From assembly GCF_022829365.1 (NCBI RefSeq), contig NZ_JAKSYJ010000216.1, forward strand, positions 1 through 64,000: DNA of 64,000 nt, given 5' to 3'. A program made the translations under genes and the position numbers. This DNA comes from Methylobacterium sp. J-077. GTDB lineage: Bacteria > Pseudomonadota > Alphaproteobacteria > Rhizobiales > Beijerinckiaceae. Within the stretch, counting starts at the first letter, position 1. Each line of letters opens with the position of its first letter. This document shows positions 1 through 14,367 of this stretch, in pieces. The notes beneath the pieces are model-generated. The model was given only the letters and a program-made list of their open reading frames with translations, did no database searches and was not told where the DNA came from.

Positions 1-117
1 CGCCCAGTCCAGCCGAAGCCCGCGTGCCACGAACGGCGTCTCCGGCAAAACCGCCTCCGCAACAGCCTCCGCAGCCTCGCTCACCTGACCCGCAATCTGA
101 TCGGCAACATCCGACAT
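1..117 (-). CDS. N-terminal fragment of unrecognised protein (cut by window edge)
   Basis: Thirty-nine codons are open on the minus strand from an ATG at 117 to the window edge. The peptide starts MSDVADQIAGQVSEAAEAV, is rich in Ala and Glu and probably helical, then reads LPETPFVARG. A weak AGGG lies upstream of the ATG. The family is not recognisable from this fragment. The reading is supported only by the open frame and a coding-like composition. Confidence 0.4.
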   Translation of the reverse strand, partial: MSDVADQIAGQVSEAAEAVAEAVLPETPFVARGLRLDWA

Positions 118-877
118 CTCAACCCTATGGTGCGGCGCAGAAGCGAGGGGGGAGAGGGGTGGGCCGGCCTCGCGCAACATGGGCTCGCTTCCTGAAGGCT
201 GATGACGAGAAGATAGTTAACAAATTCTTAATGCCTATTTATAACGAATTATTGACGCTGTTACAAGCTGAGCCATATGGAGAATCACAGTCTAGTGTCA
301 ATTATTATCACTCGGCTATGCAATGTAGCTGAGGGGATTAGGAAGGGCATTGGCGCGCAGGAGGGAAGGAACGGCGCTGTTGAAAAGGCGATATCGGGAT
401 GCGTCTGGATAGTTTCGGTATAGCCATCTAAGGCTGGAGAGCGCCTTTTCTTTTGGTGCGGTGCACGCAAAATAGAAATTAGGTGACTGTTTACCGCCTC
501 GCGCCGTCATAGACCTCGCCCTCGGCTGACGCTTAGCTTGCGAGGGGGGCGGGTGCCGGCGGGGGCGTCCCAGCATTCGCATCGATGCAAACTACGCATG
601 TCGCTTCGGGGTGTCGGCTCGATCGGCGTCGGCGAGGTCTACCCTTCGTGAGGCGCTGAAGCGTCGGAGTTGGCGCTTGCCGTCTCACGATCGAAGCCGC
701 GTGATCGGGCGCCCGCGCTCGGTGCAGAGCAGCTGTTAGTTGTAGGAATCCGTTCACCGATGGGCGGCGAGGATGGATCGATTCCCTGGGCTTAGAGCGT
801 TGCCGATCGTCGAGCCGTGTAACGGCTCCGTTCAAGCGCTCAAACCGGTGTGGCCCGGCGAGTTTGGGAGAGATGAC
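118..877. other. 760-bp region without a convincing gene
   Basis: This gap lies between the cut-off minus-strand gene and galE. Bases 200-320 are clearly AT-rich compared with the rest of the window. The only coding hint is a short glycosyltransferase-like reading frame, entered separately. No terminator or clear promoter was recognised. Confidence 0.5.
277..423 (+). pseudogene. Possible remnant of a family 2 glycosyltransferase N-terminus
   Basis: A 48-codon frame starts at the ATG at 277 and begins MENHSLVSIIITRL, followed by CNVAEGIRKGI. The order of hydrophobic strand then NVAE resembles the start of GT2 enzymes (LVSIIIPxYN then VaxYI). The frame stops at 421-423 with no catalytic DxD region. 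It sits in AT-rich DNA upstream of galE, where sugar-transfer genes are plausible. The resemblance covers only about 25 residues and could be chance. Confidence 0.2.
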
Positions 878-1870
878 ATGGCGGTTCTGGTGACGGGCGG
901 GGCTGGGTATATCGGCAGCCACATGGTTCTGGCGCTGCTGGATGCCGGCCACGACGAGATCGTGGTGCTGGACGATCTCTCCACCGGCTTCGACTGGGCC
1001 GTGCCCGAGGGCGTCAAGCTCGTGGTCGGTGACGTCGCCGACCAGGCGCTGGTCACCCAGACCATCCTGCAGCACCGCATCGACGCGCTCGCCCACTTCG
1101 CCGCCCGGATCGTCGTGCCGGACTCGGTCACCGATCCGCTCGGCTACTACCTCGCCAACACCGTCAAGACCCGGGCCCTGATCGAGGCCGCGACGCGGGC
1201 GGGCGTGCGCCACGTGATCTTCTCCTCCACCGCGGCGGTCTACGGCGAACCCGAGATCGTGCCGGTGCCCGAGGACCTGCCGCTCAACCCGATCAACCCC
1301 TACGGCCGCTCCAAGCTGATGAGCGAGTGGATGATCGCCGACGCGGCCGCCGCCCACGGCTTCAGCTACGTTGTGCTGCGCTACTTCAACGTCGCCGGCG
1401 CCGATCCGGCCGGACGCTCGGGGCAGTCGACCCCGAACGCCACACACCTGATCAAGGTCGCGACGCAGGCCGCGCTCGGCCGGCGGGAGCGGCTCGACGT
1501 CTACGGCACCGACTACCCGACTCCGGACGGCTCGTGCCTGCGCGACTACATCCAGGTCTCGGATCTGGCCGAAGCGCACCGGGTGGCGCTCGACCATCTG
1601 CGCACGGGCGGCGAGAGCCTGACGCTGAACTGCGGCTACGGCCGGGGCTACTCGGTGCTGGAGGTGATCGAGGTGGTCAAGCGGATCTCAGGGCGAGACT
1701 TCGAGGTCCGCCTGTGCCCGCGCCGCCCTGGCGATCCGGCCCGGATCGTGGCGGAAGCGGCCCGGATCCGGTCGCGACTCGGCTGGCAGCCGCGCCACGA
1801 CGACCTCGACGCCATCGTCGCCCAGGCGCTCGCCTGGGAGGACACACTTAGGACGCGCAATCGGATCTGA
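878..1870 (+). CDS. galE: UDP-glucose 4-epimerase
   Basis: Interconverts UDP-glucose and UDP-galactose in the cytosol, supplying galactose for surface polysaccharides. The 330-residue product is the usual GalE length. It has the NAD-binding GGAGYIG motif at residues 7-13, the FSSTAAVYG segment around 115-123, and the short-chain dehydrogenase catalytic pair Tyr142 and Lys146 (NPYGRSK). The frame is open further upstream, but the ATG at 878 is preferred because it follows a GGGAGA ribosome binding site and the Rossmann motif then sits at the N-terminus. The lytic transglycosylase gene starts 4 bases after its stop. Confidence 0.93.
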   Translation: MAVLVTGGAGYIGSHMVLALLDAGHDEIVVLDDLSTGFDWAVPEGVKLVVGDVADQALVTQTILQHRIDALAHFAARIVVPDSVTDPLGYYLANTVKTRALIEAATRAGVRHVIFSSTAAVYGEPEIVPVPEDLPLNPINPYGRSKLMSEWMIADAAAAHGFSYVVLRYFNVAGADPAGRSGQSTPNATHLIKVATQAALGRRERLDVYGTDYPTPDGSCLRDYIQVSDLAEAHRVALDHLRTGGESLTLNCGYGRGYSVLEVIEVVKRISGRDFEVRLCPRRPGDPARIVAEAARIRSRLGWQPRHDDLDAIVAQALAWEDTLRTRNRI

Positions 1871-1874
1871 ACCG

Positions 1875-3080
1875 ATGCCGTCCCGTCGCGCGGTACTGGC
1901 CGCCGCTCTGTGCCTCATGCCGGCCGTCTCCCGAGCTGGAAAGCCCGCGGCTCCGAACGGCGGTTTCCAAGCCTTCGTCGCGGCCCTGCGTCCCGACGCG
2001 GAGGCCCGCGGCGTATCCCCCGAAACCTTCTCTGCCGCCTTCCGCGACATCACGGGGCCCGATGCCGGCGTGCTGGCCCGGACGAAGCAGCAGAGCGAGT
2101 TCGTGCGGCCGGTCTGGGACTATCTCGTCGGTGCCGTCTCGGCCGGTCGGATTACCCGCGGACGCGCCCGGGCGGCGGCCCTGGCACAGACGCTTAAGGC
2201 CATCGAGAACCGTTACGGGGTCCCGGCCGCCATCATCCTCGCCTTCTGGGGCATCGAATCCGATTTCGGCGCCAGTGCCGGCAGCCTCTCGACCATCCGG
2301 GCGCTCGCGACCCTGGCCGACGCCAAGCACCGCGGTACGCTGTTTCGCGACGAACTCCTGTCTGCCCTGACCATCCTGCAGCGCGGCGACATCACGCCCG
2401 GCCAGATGAGCGGAAGCTGGGCAGGCGCCATGGGGCAGGTCCAATTCTTGCCGTCCACTTATCTCGCCCACGCAGTCGATTTCGACGGCGACGGCCGCCG
2501 GGACATCTGGACGAGCGACGCGGATTCGCTCGCATCCATTGCGGCCTATCTCAAGGATCTCGGCTGGGATCCGACGCTGTCCTGGGGCTACGAAGTGCGT
2601 CTGCCGGAAGGGTTCGACCTGGCCGATTATACCGGCGACCTCAGTGGCTTCGCCGCCCGCGGCGTCCGGCGCGCGGACGGAAAGGCTCTGCCCGGATATG
2701 GCAAAGCCAGCCTGTTCCTGCCCGGCGGCCTGGGAGCACCCACCTTCCTAATCACCGACAATTTCGAGGTGATCCGCGGCTACAACACCTCGGATTCCTA
2801 TGCCCTCGCTGTTGGGCACCTCGCCGATCGTCTCGACGGCGGCCCCATTCTCGCGGCTCCCTGGCCGACAGGTCCGCGCCTCGACGGTGCCGGATTGCGC
2901 GCGCTCCAGACCGGGCTGGCGGCGGCCGGCGTCTATGATGGCCCTACCGACGGCCGCGCCGGCCCGAAACTGCGCGAGGCAGTGCGGCGCTACCAGATCG
3001 GCGCGGGCCTGCCGGCGGATGGCTATGCCACGCCGGCGCTTCTTGCCCGCGTCCAGGACCGGCGCGGTTCCAGTCGGTAG
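1875..3080 (+). CDS. Lytic murein transglycosylase, MltB family, with peptidoglycan-binding domain
   Basis: A periplasmic enzyme that cleaves the MurNAc-GlcNAc bond of peptidoglycan to form 1,6-anhydro ends. The 401-residue product has a signal peptide (RRAVLAAALCLMPAVSRA), an SLT_2/MltB catalytic domain over about residues 30-320, and a C-terminal PG_binding_1 domain from about 330. The probable catalytic Glu128 lies in FWGIESDFG, which matches the family. It follows galE by 4 bases and is probably co-transcribed. There is no obvious lipobox Cys, so it is likely soluble rather than a lipoprotein. Confidence 0.88.
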   Translation: MPSRRAVLAAALCLMPAVSRAGKPAAPNGGFQAFVAALRPDAEARGVSPETFSAAFRDITGPDAGVLARTKQQSEFVRPVWDYLVGAVSAGRITRGRARAAALAQTLKAIENRYGVPAAIILAFWGIESDFGASAGSLSTIRALATLADAKHRGTLFRDELLSALTILQRGDITPGQMSGSWAGAMGQVQFLPSTYLAHAVDFDGDGRRDIWTSDADSLASIAAYLKDLGWDPTLSWGYEVRLPEGFDLADYTGDLSGFAARGVRRADGKALPGYGKASLFLPGGLGAPTFLITDNFEVIRGYNTSDSYALAVGHLADRLDGGPILAAPWPTGPRLDGAGLRALQTGLAAAGVYDGPTDGRAGPKLREAVRRYQIGAGLPADGYATPALLARVQDRRGSSR

Positions 3081-3126
3081 CGCACGGCTTAGACGTGTGC
3101 GCCCATCTCCCGTATACTGACGGCTC

Positions 3127-3148
3127 GCGATCGGCATCCGATCGCTTT
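3127..3148 (+). terminator. Short hairpin with TTT, possible weak terminator
   Basis: GCGATCGG and CCGATCGC pair perfectly around a 3-base loop and are followed by TTT. It lies between the transglycosylase stop and the DUF459 gene start. The stem is short and the T tract weak, so it may only attenuate. Confidence 0.35.
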
Positions 3149-3159
3149 GGGAATGCGGG

Positions 3160-4596
3160 ATGCGCATGAAAGTCGCCGCCTGGCGTCGCACGACCCGTCC
3201 GGCCCTCCTCGGGCTGGCCGTCCTGTTGAGCGAAGCGGGTTTGGCCCTGATGGGCAGTGCACCGGCCCAGGCGCAGTGGGGCGACAGCTATCAGCAGCCT
3301 GGGAACGGCGCCTATTCCGAGGCGCCGCCGCGGCGTCGCGCGCGCGATGCCTATTACCGTGACGACGGGGCCTACGCGCGCCAGCCGCGCTATGCGCCGC
3401 CCCAGGAGGCGCCACGCCAGTTCTACTGGCCGTGGGAGGACAGGCCCCAGCCGGTCGCCCCCCCACCGGAGCGGACCTACCGGGCCCCGCGTCCGCGCAG
3501 CAATTTCGGTACCGCCGACGCACAACGGCCTCCAGCCGCGATCAAGCGCCGGGAGCGGGCCGTCCGGACGCCGGTGACGCCCAAGCCCGCCATCACCAAG
3601 AACGCGCCGAACGTGCAGATCGCGGTGTTCGGCGATTCCCTGGCCGATCACCTCGCCCACGGGCTCGACGACGTTTTCGAGGACAATGCCGACATCGCCG
3701 TCGTGGATCGCGCGAAGGGCGACAGCGGGCTCGTGCGCAAGGACGTGGTCGATTGGCCCAAGAGCGCCGAAGATTACCTCCGGACCAATCCGAAGGTTCG
3801 CTACGCGCTGATCATGCTCGGAATCAATGACCGGCAGCCGATCCGCGAGGGCGACGAGACGGTCGATCCTCTCACCGATCGCTGGAAGACCCTGTATCGC
3901 GCCCGGATCGACGCCCTCCTGAAGGTATTTGCCGACCACAAGGTACCGCTGGTCTGGGTCGGACTGCCGCCGATGCAGAGCGAGAGTTTGAGCCGGGATT
4001 TCGCGAGCCTCAACGACATCGTCCGGGACAGCGTGACCAAGGCCGGCGCGACCTATGTCGATATCTGGCCCGGCTTCGTCGACGATCGCGACCGCTACGC
4101 CGCCTCGGGCCCGGATCCCGAGGGGCAGATCGCCAAGCTTCGGACCGCCGATGGTGTGCATTTCACCAAGGCCGGCGACCGCAAGCTGGCGCATTTCGCG
4201 GATGTCGAGCTAAAGCGGCTGATGGGTACGACCGCTCCGGCGCTGACCGAGCCGGCGCCCACCGCCACCATCGCGCCCGCTGGGCCGCCTTCGACATCGG
4301 GGCCGAGCCTCGACGGCTCCGGGCAGCCCACCGACACCGCGACGATCGACCGCCAGATCACCGCGATGCTGCCGAGCCTGCCGGAGCCCCCGGGCGTCCC
4401 GGCGCTGCCGGTCAAGCCCGCGGCGGGTCCCGTGATGCCCCTTGGCCGGACCGAGGTGTCTCCCGGTGGAACATTGCTGACCGGCCGGCCGCGCGACGGC
4501 GACAACCTCGGCACCGTCGAGCGGACGCTGGTGCGCGGGGCTGCGCCATTGCCTCAGCCCGGCCGCGCCGACGATTTCCGCTGGCCGCCCGGCTGA
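3160..4596 (+). CDS. DUF459 family SGNH hydrolase, exported
   Basis: A 478-residue exported protein. The N-terminal hydrophobic segment (residues 16-38, ending APAQAQ) is a signal peptide. Residues 40-150 are Pro/Arg/Tyr-rich and low complexity. The SGNH fold follows: block I FGDSLADHL with the nucleophile Ser160, GINDRQ as block III, and DGVHFTKAG near residue 330 with the catalytic Asp and His. A Pro-rich tail follows. The family is linked to esterase or O-acyl transfer at the cell surface; the substrate cannot be read from sequence. It lies downstream of the lytic transglycosylase, so a cell-wall role is plausible but inferred. Confidence 0.83.
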   Translation: MRMKVAAWRRTTRPALLGLAVLLSEAGLALMGSAPAQAQWGDSYQQPGNGAYSEAPPRRRARDAYYRDDGAYARQPRYAPPQEAPRQFYWPWEDRPQPVAPPPERTYRAPRPRSNFGTADAQRPPAAIKRRERAVRTPVTPKPAITKNAPNVQIAVFGDSLADHLAHGLDDVFEDNADIAVVDRAKGDSGLVRKDVVDWPKSAEDYLRTNPKVRYALIMLGINDRQPIREGDETVDPLTDRWKTLYRARIDALLKVFADHKVPLVWVGLPPMQSESLSRDFASLNDIVRDSVTKAGATYVDIWPGFVDDRDRYAASGPDPEGQIAKLRTADGVHFTKAGDRKLAHFADVELKRLMGTTAPALTEPAPTATIAPAGPPSTSGPSLDGSGQPTDTATIDRQITAMLPSLPEPPGVPALPVKPAAGPVMPLGRTEVSPGGTLLTGRPRDGDNLGTVERTLVRGAAPLPQPGRADDFRWPPG

Positions 4597-4608
4597 TGCG
4601 TGCGATCC

Positions 4609-4633
4609 GGCGCGGGTTCGTGCAACCCGCGCC
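4609..4633. terminator. Hairpin between convergent genes, probable bidirectional terminator
   Basis: GGCGCGGGTT and AACCCGCGCC form a perfect 10-bp stem with a 5-base loop. It sits in the 55-base gap between the convergent DUF459 and gltD stop codons. There is no strong T tract on either side. Confidence 0.5.
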
Positions 4634-4651
4634 GTTGAGCCGAAGGCGAAC

Positions 4652-6085
<1,434 letters not shown>

Positions 6086-6147
6086 CGATCAACCCTTGAG
6101 GCCCGCAGATCGACCGATGCTGCAGCCTATGAGACCTTTATTTCGCA

Positions 6148-6176
6148 ATCGGCACCCGTTTCGCTCGGGTGCCGAT
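6148..6176 (-). other. Intercistronic hairpin between gltB and gltD
   Basis: ATCGGCACCCG and CGGGTGCCGAT form a perfect 11-bp stem around a 7-base loop, starting 11 bases after the gltB stop in the direction of transcription. No T run follows on the transcribed strand. It may stabilise the gltB message or partly terminate, lowering gltD expression; this role is inferred. Confidence 0.5.
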
Positions 6177-6186
6177 ACCGATAACT

Positions 6187-10902
<4,716 letters not shown>

Positions 10903-11443
10903 GCTTCGTCTCGTCCTTCCCTTGATCCCCTCCGCCGTCGGCCGTCCCGCCAGCATGTTTCATGCCCGCGAGCCGTAACCGCCTGGCGCCCAGACCCGAT
11001 GCCGCAGGCGATCCGGTCGGTCCCCGCAGGAACGTGCCCGTCGACCTTCGTTCATCGAGAACCCGGACCGCTCACAGGAGCGGCGCGCTGGCGCGCTCGC
11101 GACCGTCTGCCGGATTTCCCGCCTGTGGGCGAGACGGTGACGGCCGGAATGCGCGGCCAATGGGACAGTTATACTGTCCTAAGTCGCGAAATTGCCAGAT
11201 TGAAACCGTTTCAGCAAGGGATCGCGCAGGGACGCGAGCGCGGCATCGGCGACGTCGCTTAAGCCGGCGTTAAACAGTCTCTTCCGCAATCTTGCCCGAA
11301 TCACCCAGTCTACGGGATCTCGCCGAGCACAAGCGGCATGCGGGGCAACGACCTCGCCGGCATGGTCGAGGTCTGGGCAAACCAGCCCGGACCATGCCGG
11401 AACCGGATACTCTGCCGGGTCTCCAAGACGGGAACGCACCAGA
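10903..11443. other. 541-bp divergent intergenic region
   Basis: This lies between gltB (minus) and the PepSY-like gene (plus), so it must hold the promoters of both. A perfect 7-bp inverted repeat at 11163-11179 is entered separately. No convincing gene or small RNA was seen. Confidence 0.5.
11163..11179. promoter_or_regulatory. Perfect dyad GGACAGT-TAT-ACTGTCC, operator candidate
   Basis: The arms GGACAGT and ACTGTCC are exact reverse complements with a TAT centre. The site overlaps TATACT, which could serve as a -10 element. It lies in the divergent region upstream of gltB and of the PepSY-like gene. Binding of a dimeric regulator is inferred from symmetry alone. Confidence 0.35.
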
Positions 11444-11446
11444 GTG

Positions 11447-12340
11447 ATGATCGAGAATAGAACGGCTGGCCGGGCACGGCGCGCAACGACGCGCGCGCTC
11501 TGTGCGGTGCTGCTCTCCAGCGGAGCGATGCTGGGTCTTTGCCGCGGCGCCAGCGCGCAATTCGCCTTTGAGAACGACATCCTGCCGCCGCGGGTCGTCG
11601 CGTGGCGCTTGGCCGATCGCGGCTTCAGTGGCTTGAGCCGCCCCCGCTTCGACGGGCGCGTCTATGTCGTGGATGCCGTCAGCCCCACGGGCATCCCGGT
11701 TCGGTTGTTCGTCGATCCCGCCGCCGGCGCGATCGTCGGGCGCCAGCGCCTCGGCGCGCCGGAGAGCTATGCGCGGCTCGAACGCCCCGGCCCCGGGTTC
11801 GGCTGGACCGAGGAGGATGCCGCGCCGCGGCGTGTCCTGCGGCCGGCGACGCCCGATGACGTCCCGCCAACGGTCACGCGTCCGCAGCGCCGCGCAAATC
11901 CCGAGGCCCTGCGCCCGGAGTTTACTCCCGATGGCGTCAATCACGACGGTCGTGCCCGCCCCGAAGCGCCTCGCAAGGTCGCCCGCGCGGCCCAGCCCGG
12001 CCGCCAGCCGGAGCTGAAGCCGGCGCTCCGCACCGTCCCGGAGGCGCCCGCCCCGAAGGTTTCTCCGGCGGAGGCGACCAAGGCGGATCCCGCGGCCGAA
12101 GCGAAGCCAGACACCAAGTCCGCTGCCATCGAAAAGGCACCCGCGGCCAACCCCGCGCCCGCGATTCCCACCCCGGCCAATCCGCCTCTGGCCAAGCCCG
12201 CGGGGGGCGGCGTCGCCGAGGCGGCCAAGCCTGCCGCGCAGGATTGGAAGGACCCGCCGCCCGACAGGAAGCCGGTGCGAATCATCGGCGGGGCCACGAT
12301 CGTCCCGGGTCCGTCCGAGAAAGAGCCGGCGGCGCAGTAG
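11447..12340 (+). CDS. Exported protein with PepSY-like N-terminal domain and Pro/Ala/Lys-rich tail
   Basis: A 297-residue protein with an Arg-rich n-region and a signal peptide ending near GASAQ. Residues 40-105 look like a PepSY unit (LADRGFSGLSRPRF, then YVVDAVSPTGIPVRLFVDP), a fold often found in periplasmic inhibitors or sensors. From about residue 140 onward it is a disordered Pro/Ala/Lys-rich repeat-like tail. A GTG lies 3 bases upstream of the chosen ATG and is an alternative start. The gene converges on fdhD with 2 bases between stops. Its function is unknown. Confidence 0.6.
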   Translation: MIENRTAGRARRATTRALCAVLLSSGAMLGLCRGASAQFAFENDILPPRVVAWRLADRGFSGLSRPRFDGRVYVVDAVSPTGIPVRLFVDPAAGAIVGRQRLGAPESYARLERPGPGFGWTEEDAAPRRVLRPATPDDVPPTVTRPQRRANPEALRPEFTPDGVNHDGRARPEAPRKVARAAQPGRQPELKPALRTVPEAPAPKVSPAEATKADPAAEAKPDTKSAAIEKAPAANPAPAIPTPANPPLAKPAGGGVAEAAKPAAQDWKDPPPDRKPVRIIGGATIVPGPSEKEPAAQ

Positions 12341-12342
12341 CG

Positions 12343-13185
12343 TTATTCGCCCGAGACCAGCCGCTCGGCCCCGGTGAAGACGGTTACCGTGTCCGAGCGC
12401 GCGATGGCGCAGAGCGTGATCCCGTGTTCCTCGGCACGCTCCAGCGCCAGGGAGGTCGGGGCCGAGATCGCGACGATCACCGCGGCGCCGAGCCGCGCGG
12501 TCTTCTCGACCATCTCGAACGAGCAGCGGCTGGTGATCACCAGAAAGCCGTCGGCGGCATCGAAGCCCGTTCGCATCAGCGCGCCGACCAGCTTGTCTAG
12601 GGCATTGTGCCGGCCGACATCCTCGCGCACGGCCACCAGGGTTCCGTCGAGGCGGGCCCAGGCAGCGGCGTGAACGGCTCGGGTCTCGGCCCCCAGAACC
12701 TGTTCCGCATCGAGCCCGGCGAGCGCCCTGGCGATTGCCGAAAGCGCGACCCGCACCTCCGGCGCCTCCCGCATCTCGGCGCACGGCAGCTCCGCCAGAT
12801 CCTCGATGCCGCAGACACCGCAACCGGTCCGACCGCTGATCGCGCGTTTGCGCGCCAGATGCTCGCGCAGGCGGCCGGGCGCCAGCTCGACATGGAGGCG
12901 CAGCCCGTCAGCGCCGATCTCGACCCGCGTCGAACGGATCTCGCGCGCGGATTCGATGATCCCTTCCGTCAGGCTGAAACCGTAGGCGAAGTCCTCGAGA
13001 TCGGCGGGCGTCGCCATCATCACGGCGTGCGGGACGCTGCCGTAGACCAAGTTGACCGGCGTTTCGACAGCGAGCGCCCTGATGCCGGGCCGCGGTTCCG
13101 AGCCGGTATAGGCGACGACCTGCATCGGAATCCGGACCGAAGACGGTGGGAGCCCGGCCGATTGCTCCCCGGGTTTCGTCAACAT
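12343..13185 (-). CDS. fdhD: Formate dehydrogenase accessory sulfurtransferase FdhD
   Basis: Transfers sulfur from the cysteine desulfurase to the molybdenum cofactor so that formate dehydrogenase becomes active. The 280-residue product contains the essential GCGVCGIEDL cysteine pair and the conserved EDVGRHNALDK and TSRCSFEMVEK blocks. The frame extends 66 codons upstream, but the ATG at 13185 has GGAG 8 bases ahead and gives the family length. In a methylotroph, formate dehydrogenase is central to C1 energy metabolism. No fdh structural gene is in the window. Confidence 0.92.
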   Translation of the reverse strand: MLTKPGEQSAGLPPSSVRIPMQVVAYTGSEPRPGIRALAVETPVNLVYGSVPHAVMMATPADLEDFAYGFSLTEGIIESAREIRSTRVEIGADGLRLHVELAPGRLREHLARKRAISGRTGCGVCGIEDLAELPCAEMREAPEVRVALSAIARALAGLDAEQVLGAETRAVHAAAWARLDGTLVAVREDVGRHNALDKLVGALMRTGFDAADGFLVITSRCSFEMVEKTARLGAAVIVAISAPTSLALERAEEHGITLCAIARSDTVTVFTGAERLVSGE

Positions 13186-13477
13186 GCGATGCTCCGGCGA
13201 GACCCGATCGTGCCGCTGCGATGCCTGTGGAACGTGTCGATAGAATCGAAGGCGACGAACGGTCGGGGCAACGCCGTATCGACCCTGGAATGAGCCGGAA
13301 TCCACGCGCTGCGACGCTTGTGCGGTTGCACCTTGAACGTCCTTGTGATCTGAAGCCGCGATCGGATACACGCCGGGTAACACAACTGGCGGTCCGTCAC
13401 GTCGGCACCATCCCGCGCTCAGTCAAGACGGGAAACGCCGACGGGAAAGCAAATCGCAGGGGAGCAACGAGAGGCAG

Positions 13478-14317
13478 ATGCGGACGGTGCGGACGATCAC
13501 CCGATCACCCTGGAGCCTCGCCGCCCTCGGCGCTCTGCTCAGCTCGACATCCGGCGCGCTCGCCGGTGGCTTCGGACAGCCGGTGCCGTGGGAGATGAGC
13601 CGGCAGATCCCGGTCACCGAGAACGCGCGCGACATCCTCGGCTTCGAGATCGGCCTGCACTGGCTGTCGCTGGCGATCTCGGTCTTCGTGCTCGGTCTGA
13701 TCCTCTGGTGCGTCTTCCGCTTCAACGAGAAGACCAACCCGACCCCCTCGCGCACGACGCACAACACCGCCATCGAGATCGCCTGGACCATCGTCCCTGT
13801 CCTGATCCTGGTCGCCGTGGCGATCCCGTCCTTCCGCCTCCTGCGCACGCAGCTCGCGGATCCCAAGGCCGACATGATCGTGAAGGTCATCGGCCATGCC
13901 TGGTACTGGTCCTACGAGTACCCGCAGACCGAGGCCGGCGGCGGCTTCACGTTCGATGCCAACATCGACGAGGACAAGCAGCCCCGCCTGCTTCAGACCG
14001 ACAACGAGATGGTCGTGCCGCTCGGCAAGATCGTGAAGATCCAGGTGACGGCGGCCGACGTGCTGCATTCCTGGGCGATGCCGGCCTTCGGCTTCAAGAT
14101 CGACGCCGTGCCGGGCCGCTTGAACCAGATGTGGTTTCGGGCCGACAAGGAAGGTACCTTCCACGGCCAATGCTCGGAGCTCTGCGGCCAGCGCCACGCC
14201 TACATGCCGATTGTCGTGCGCGTGGTCAGCGAGCAGGCCTATGCCGACTGGCTGAAGGAAGCCAAGACCAAGTACGCCCGCATTGATACAGGCACGAGCT
14301 TCGCCGAGGCGCGCTGA
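13478..14317 (+). CDS. ctaC: Cytochrome c oxidase subunit II (aa3 type)
   Basis: Accepts electrons from cytochrome c through the dinuclear CuA centre and passes them to subunit I. The 279-residue product has a signal peptide, two membrane helices (HWLSLAISVFVLGLILW and IAWTIVPVLILVAVAIP) and a periplasmic cupredoxin domain. The CuA ligands are present: His in VLHSWAMPAF and CSELCGQRHAYM. There is no fused cytochrome c domain. GAGAGG lies before the ATG. It is first of the oxidase cluster, 50 bases before ctaD. Confidence 0.96.
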   Translation: MRTVRTITRSPWSLAALGALLSSTSGALAGGFGQPVPWEMSRQIPVTENARDILGFEIGLHWLSLAISVFVLGLILWCVFRFNEKTNPTPSRTTHNTAIEIAWTIVPVLILVAVAIPSFRLLRTQLADPKADMIVKVIGHAWYWSYEYPQTEAGGGFTFDANIDEDKQPRLLQTDNEMVVPLGKIVKIQVTAADVLHSWAMPAFGFKIDAVPGRLNQMWFRADKEGTFHGQCSELCGQRHAYMPIVVRVVSEQAYADWLKEAKTKYARIDTGTSFAEAR

Positions 14318-14367
14318 GCCCCGGCTGACCGAACAGAACCCGTCAGATCCACAAGGCACCCGAATCC

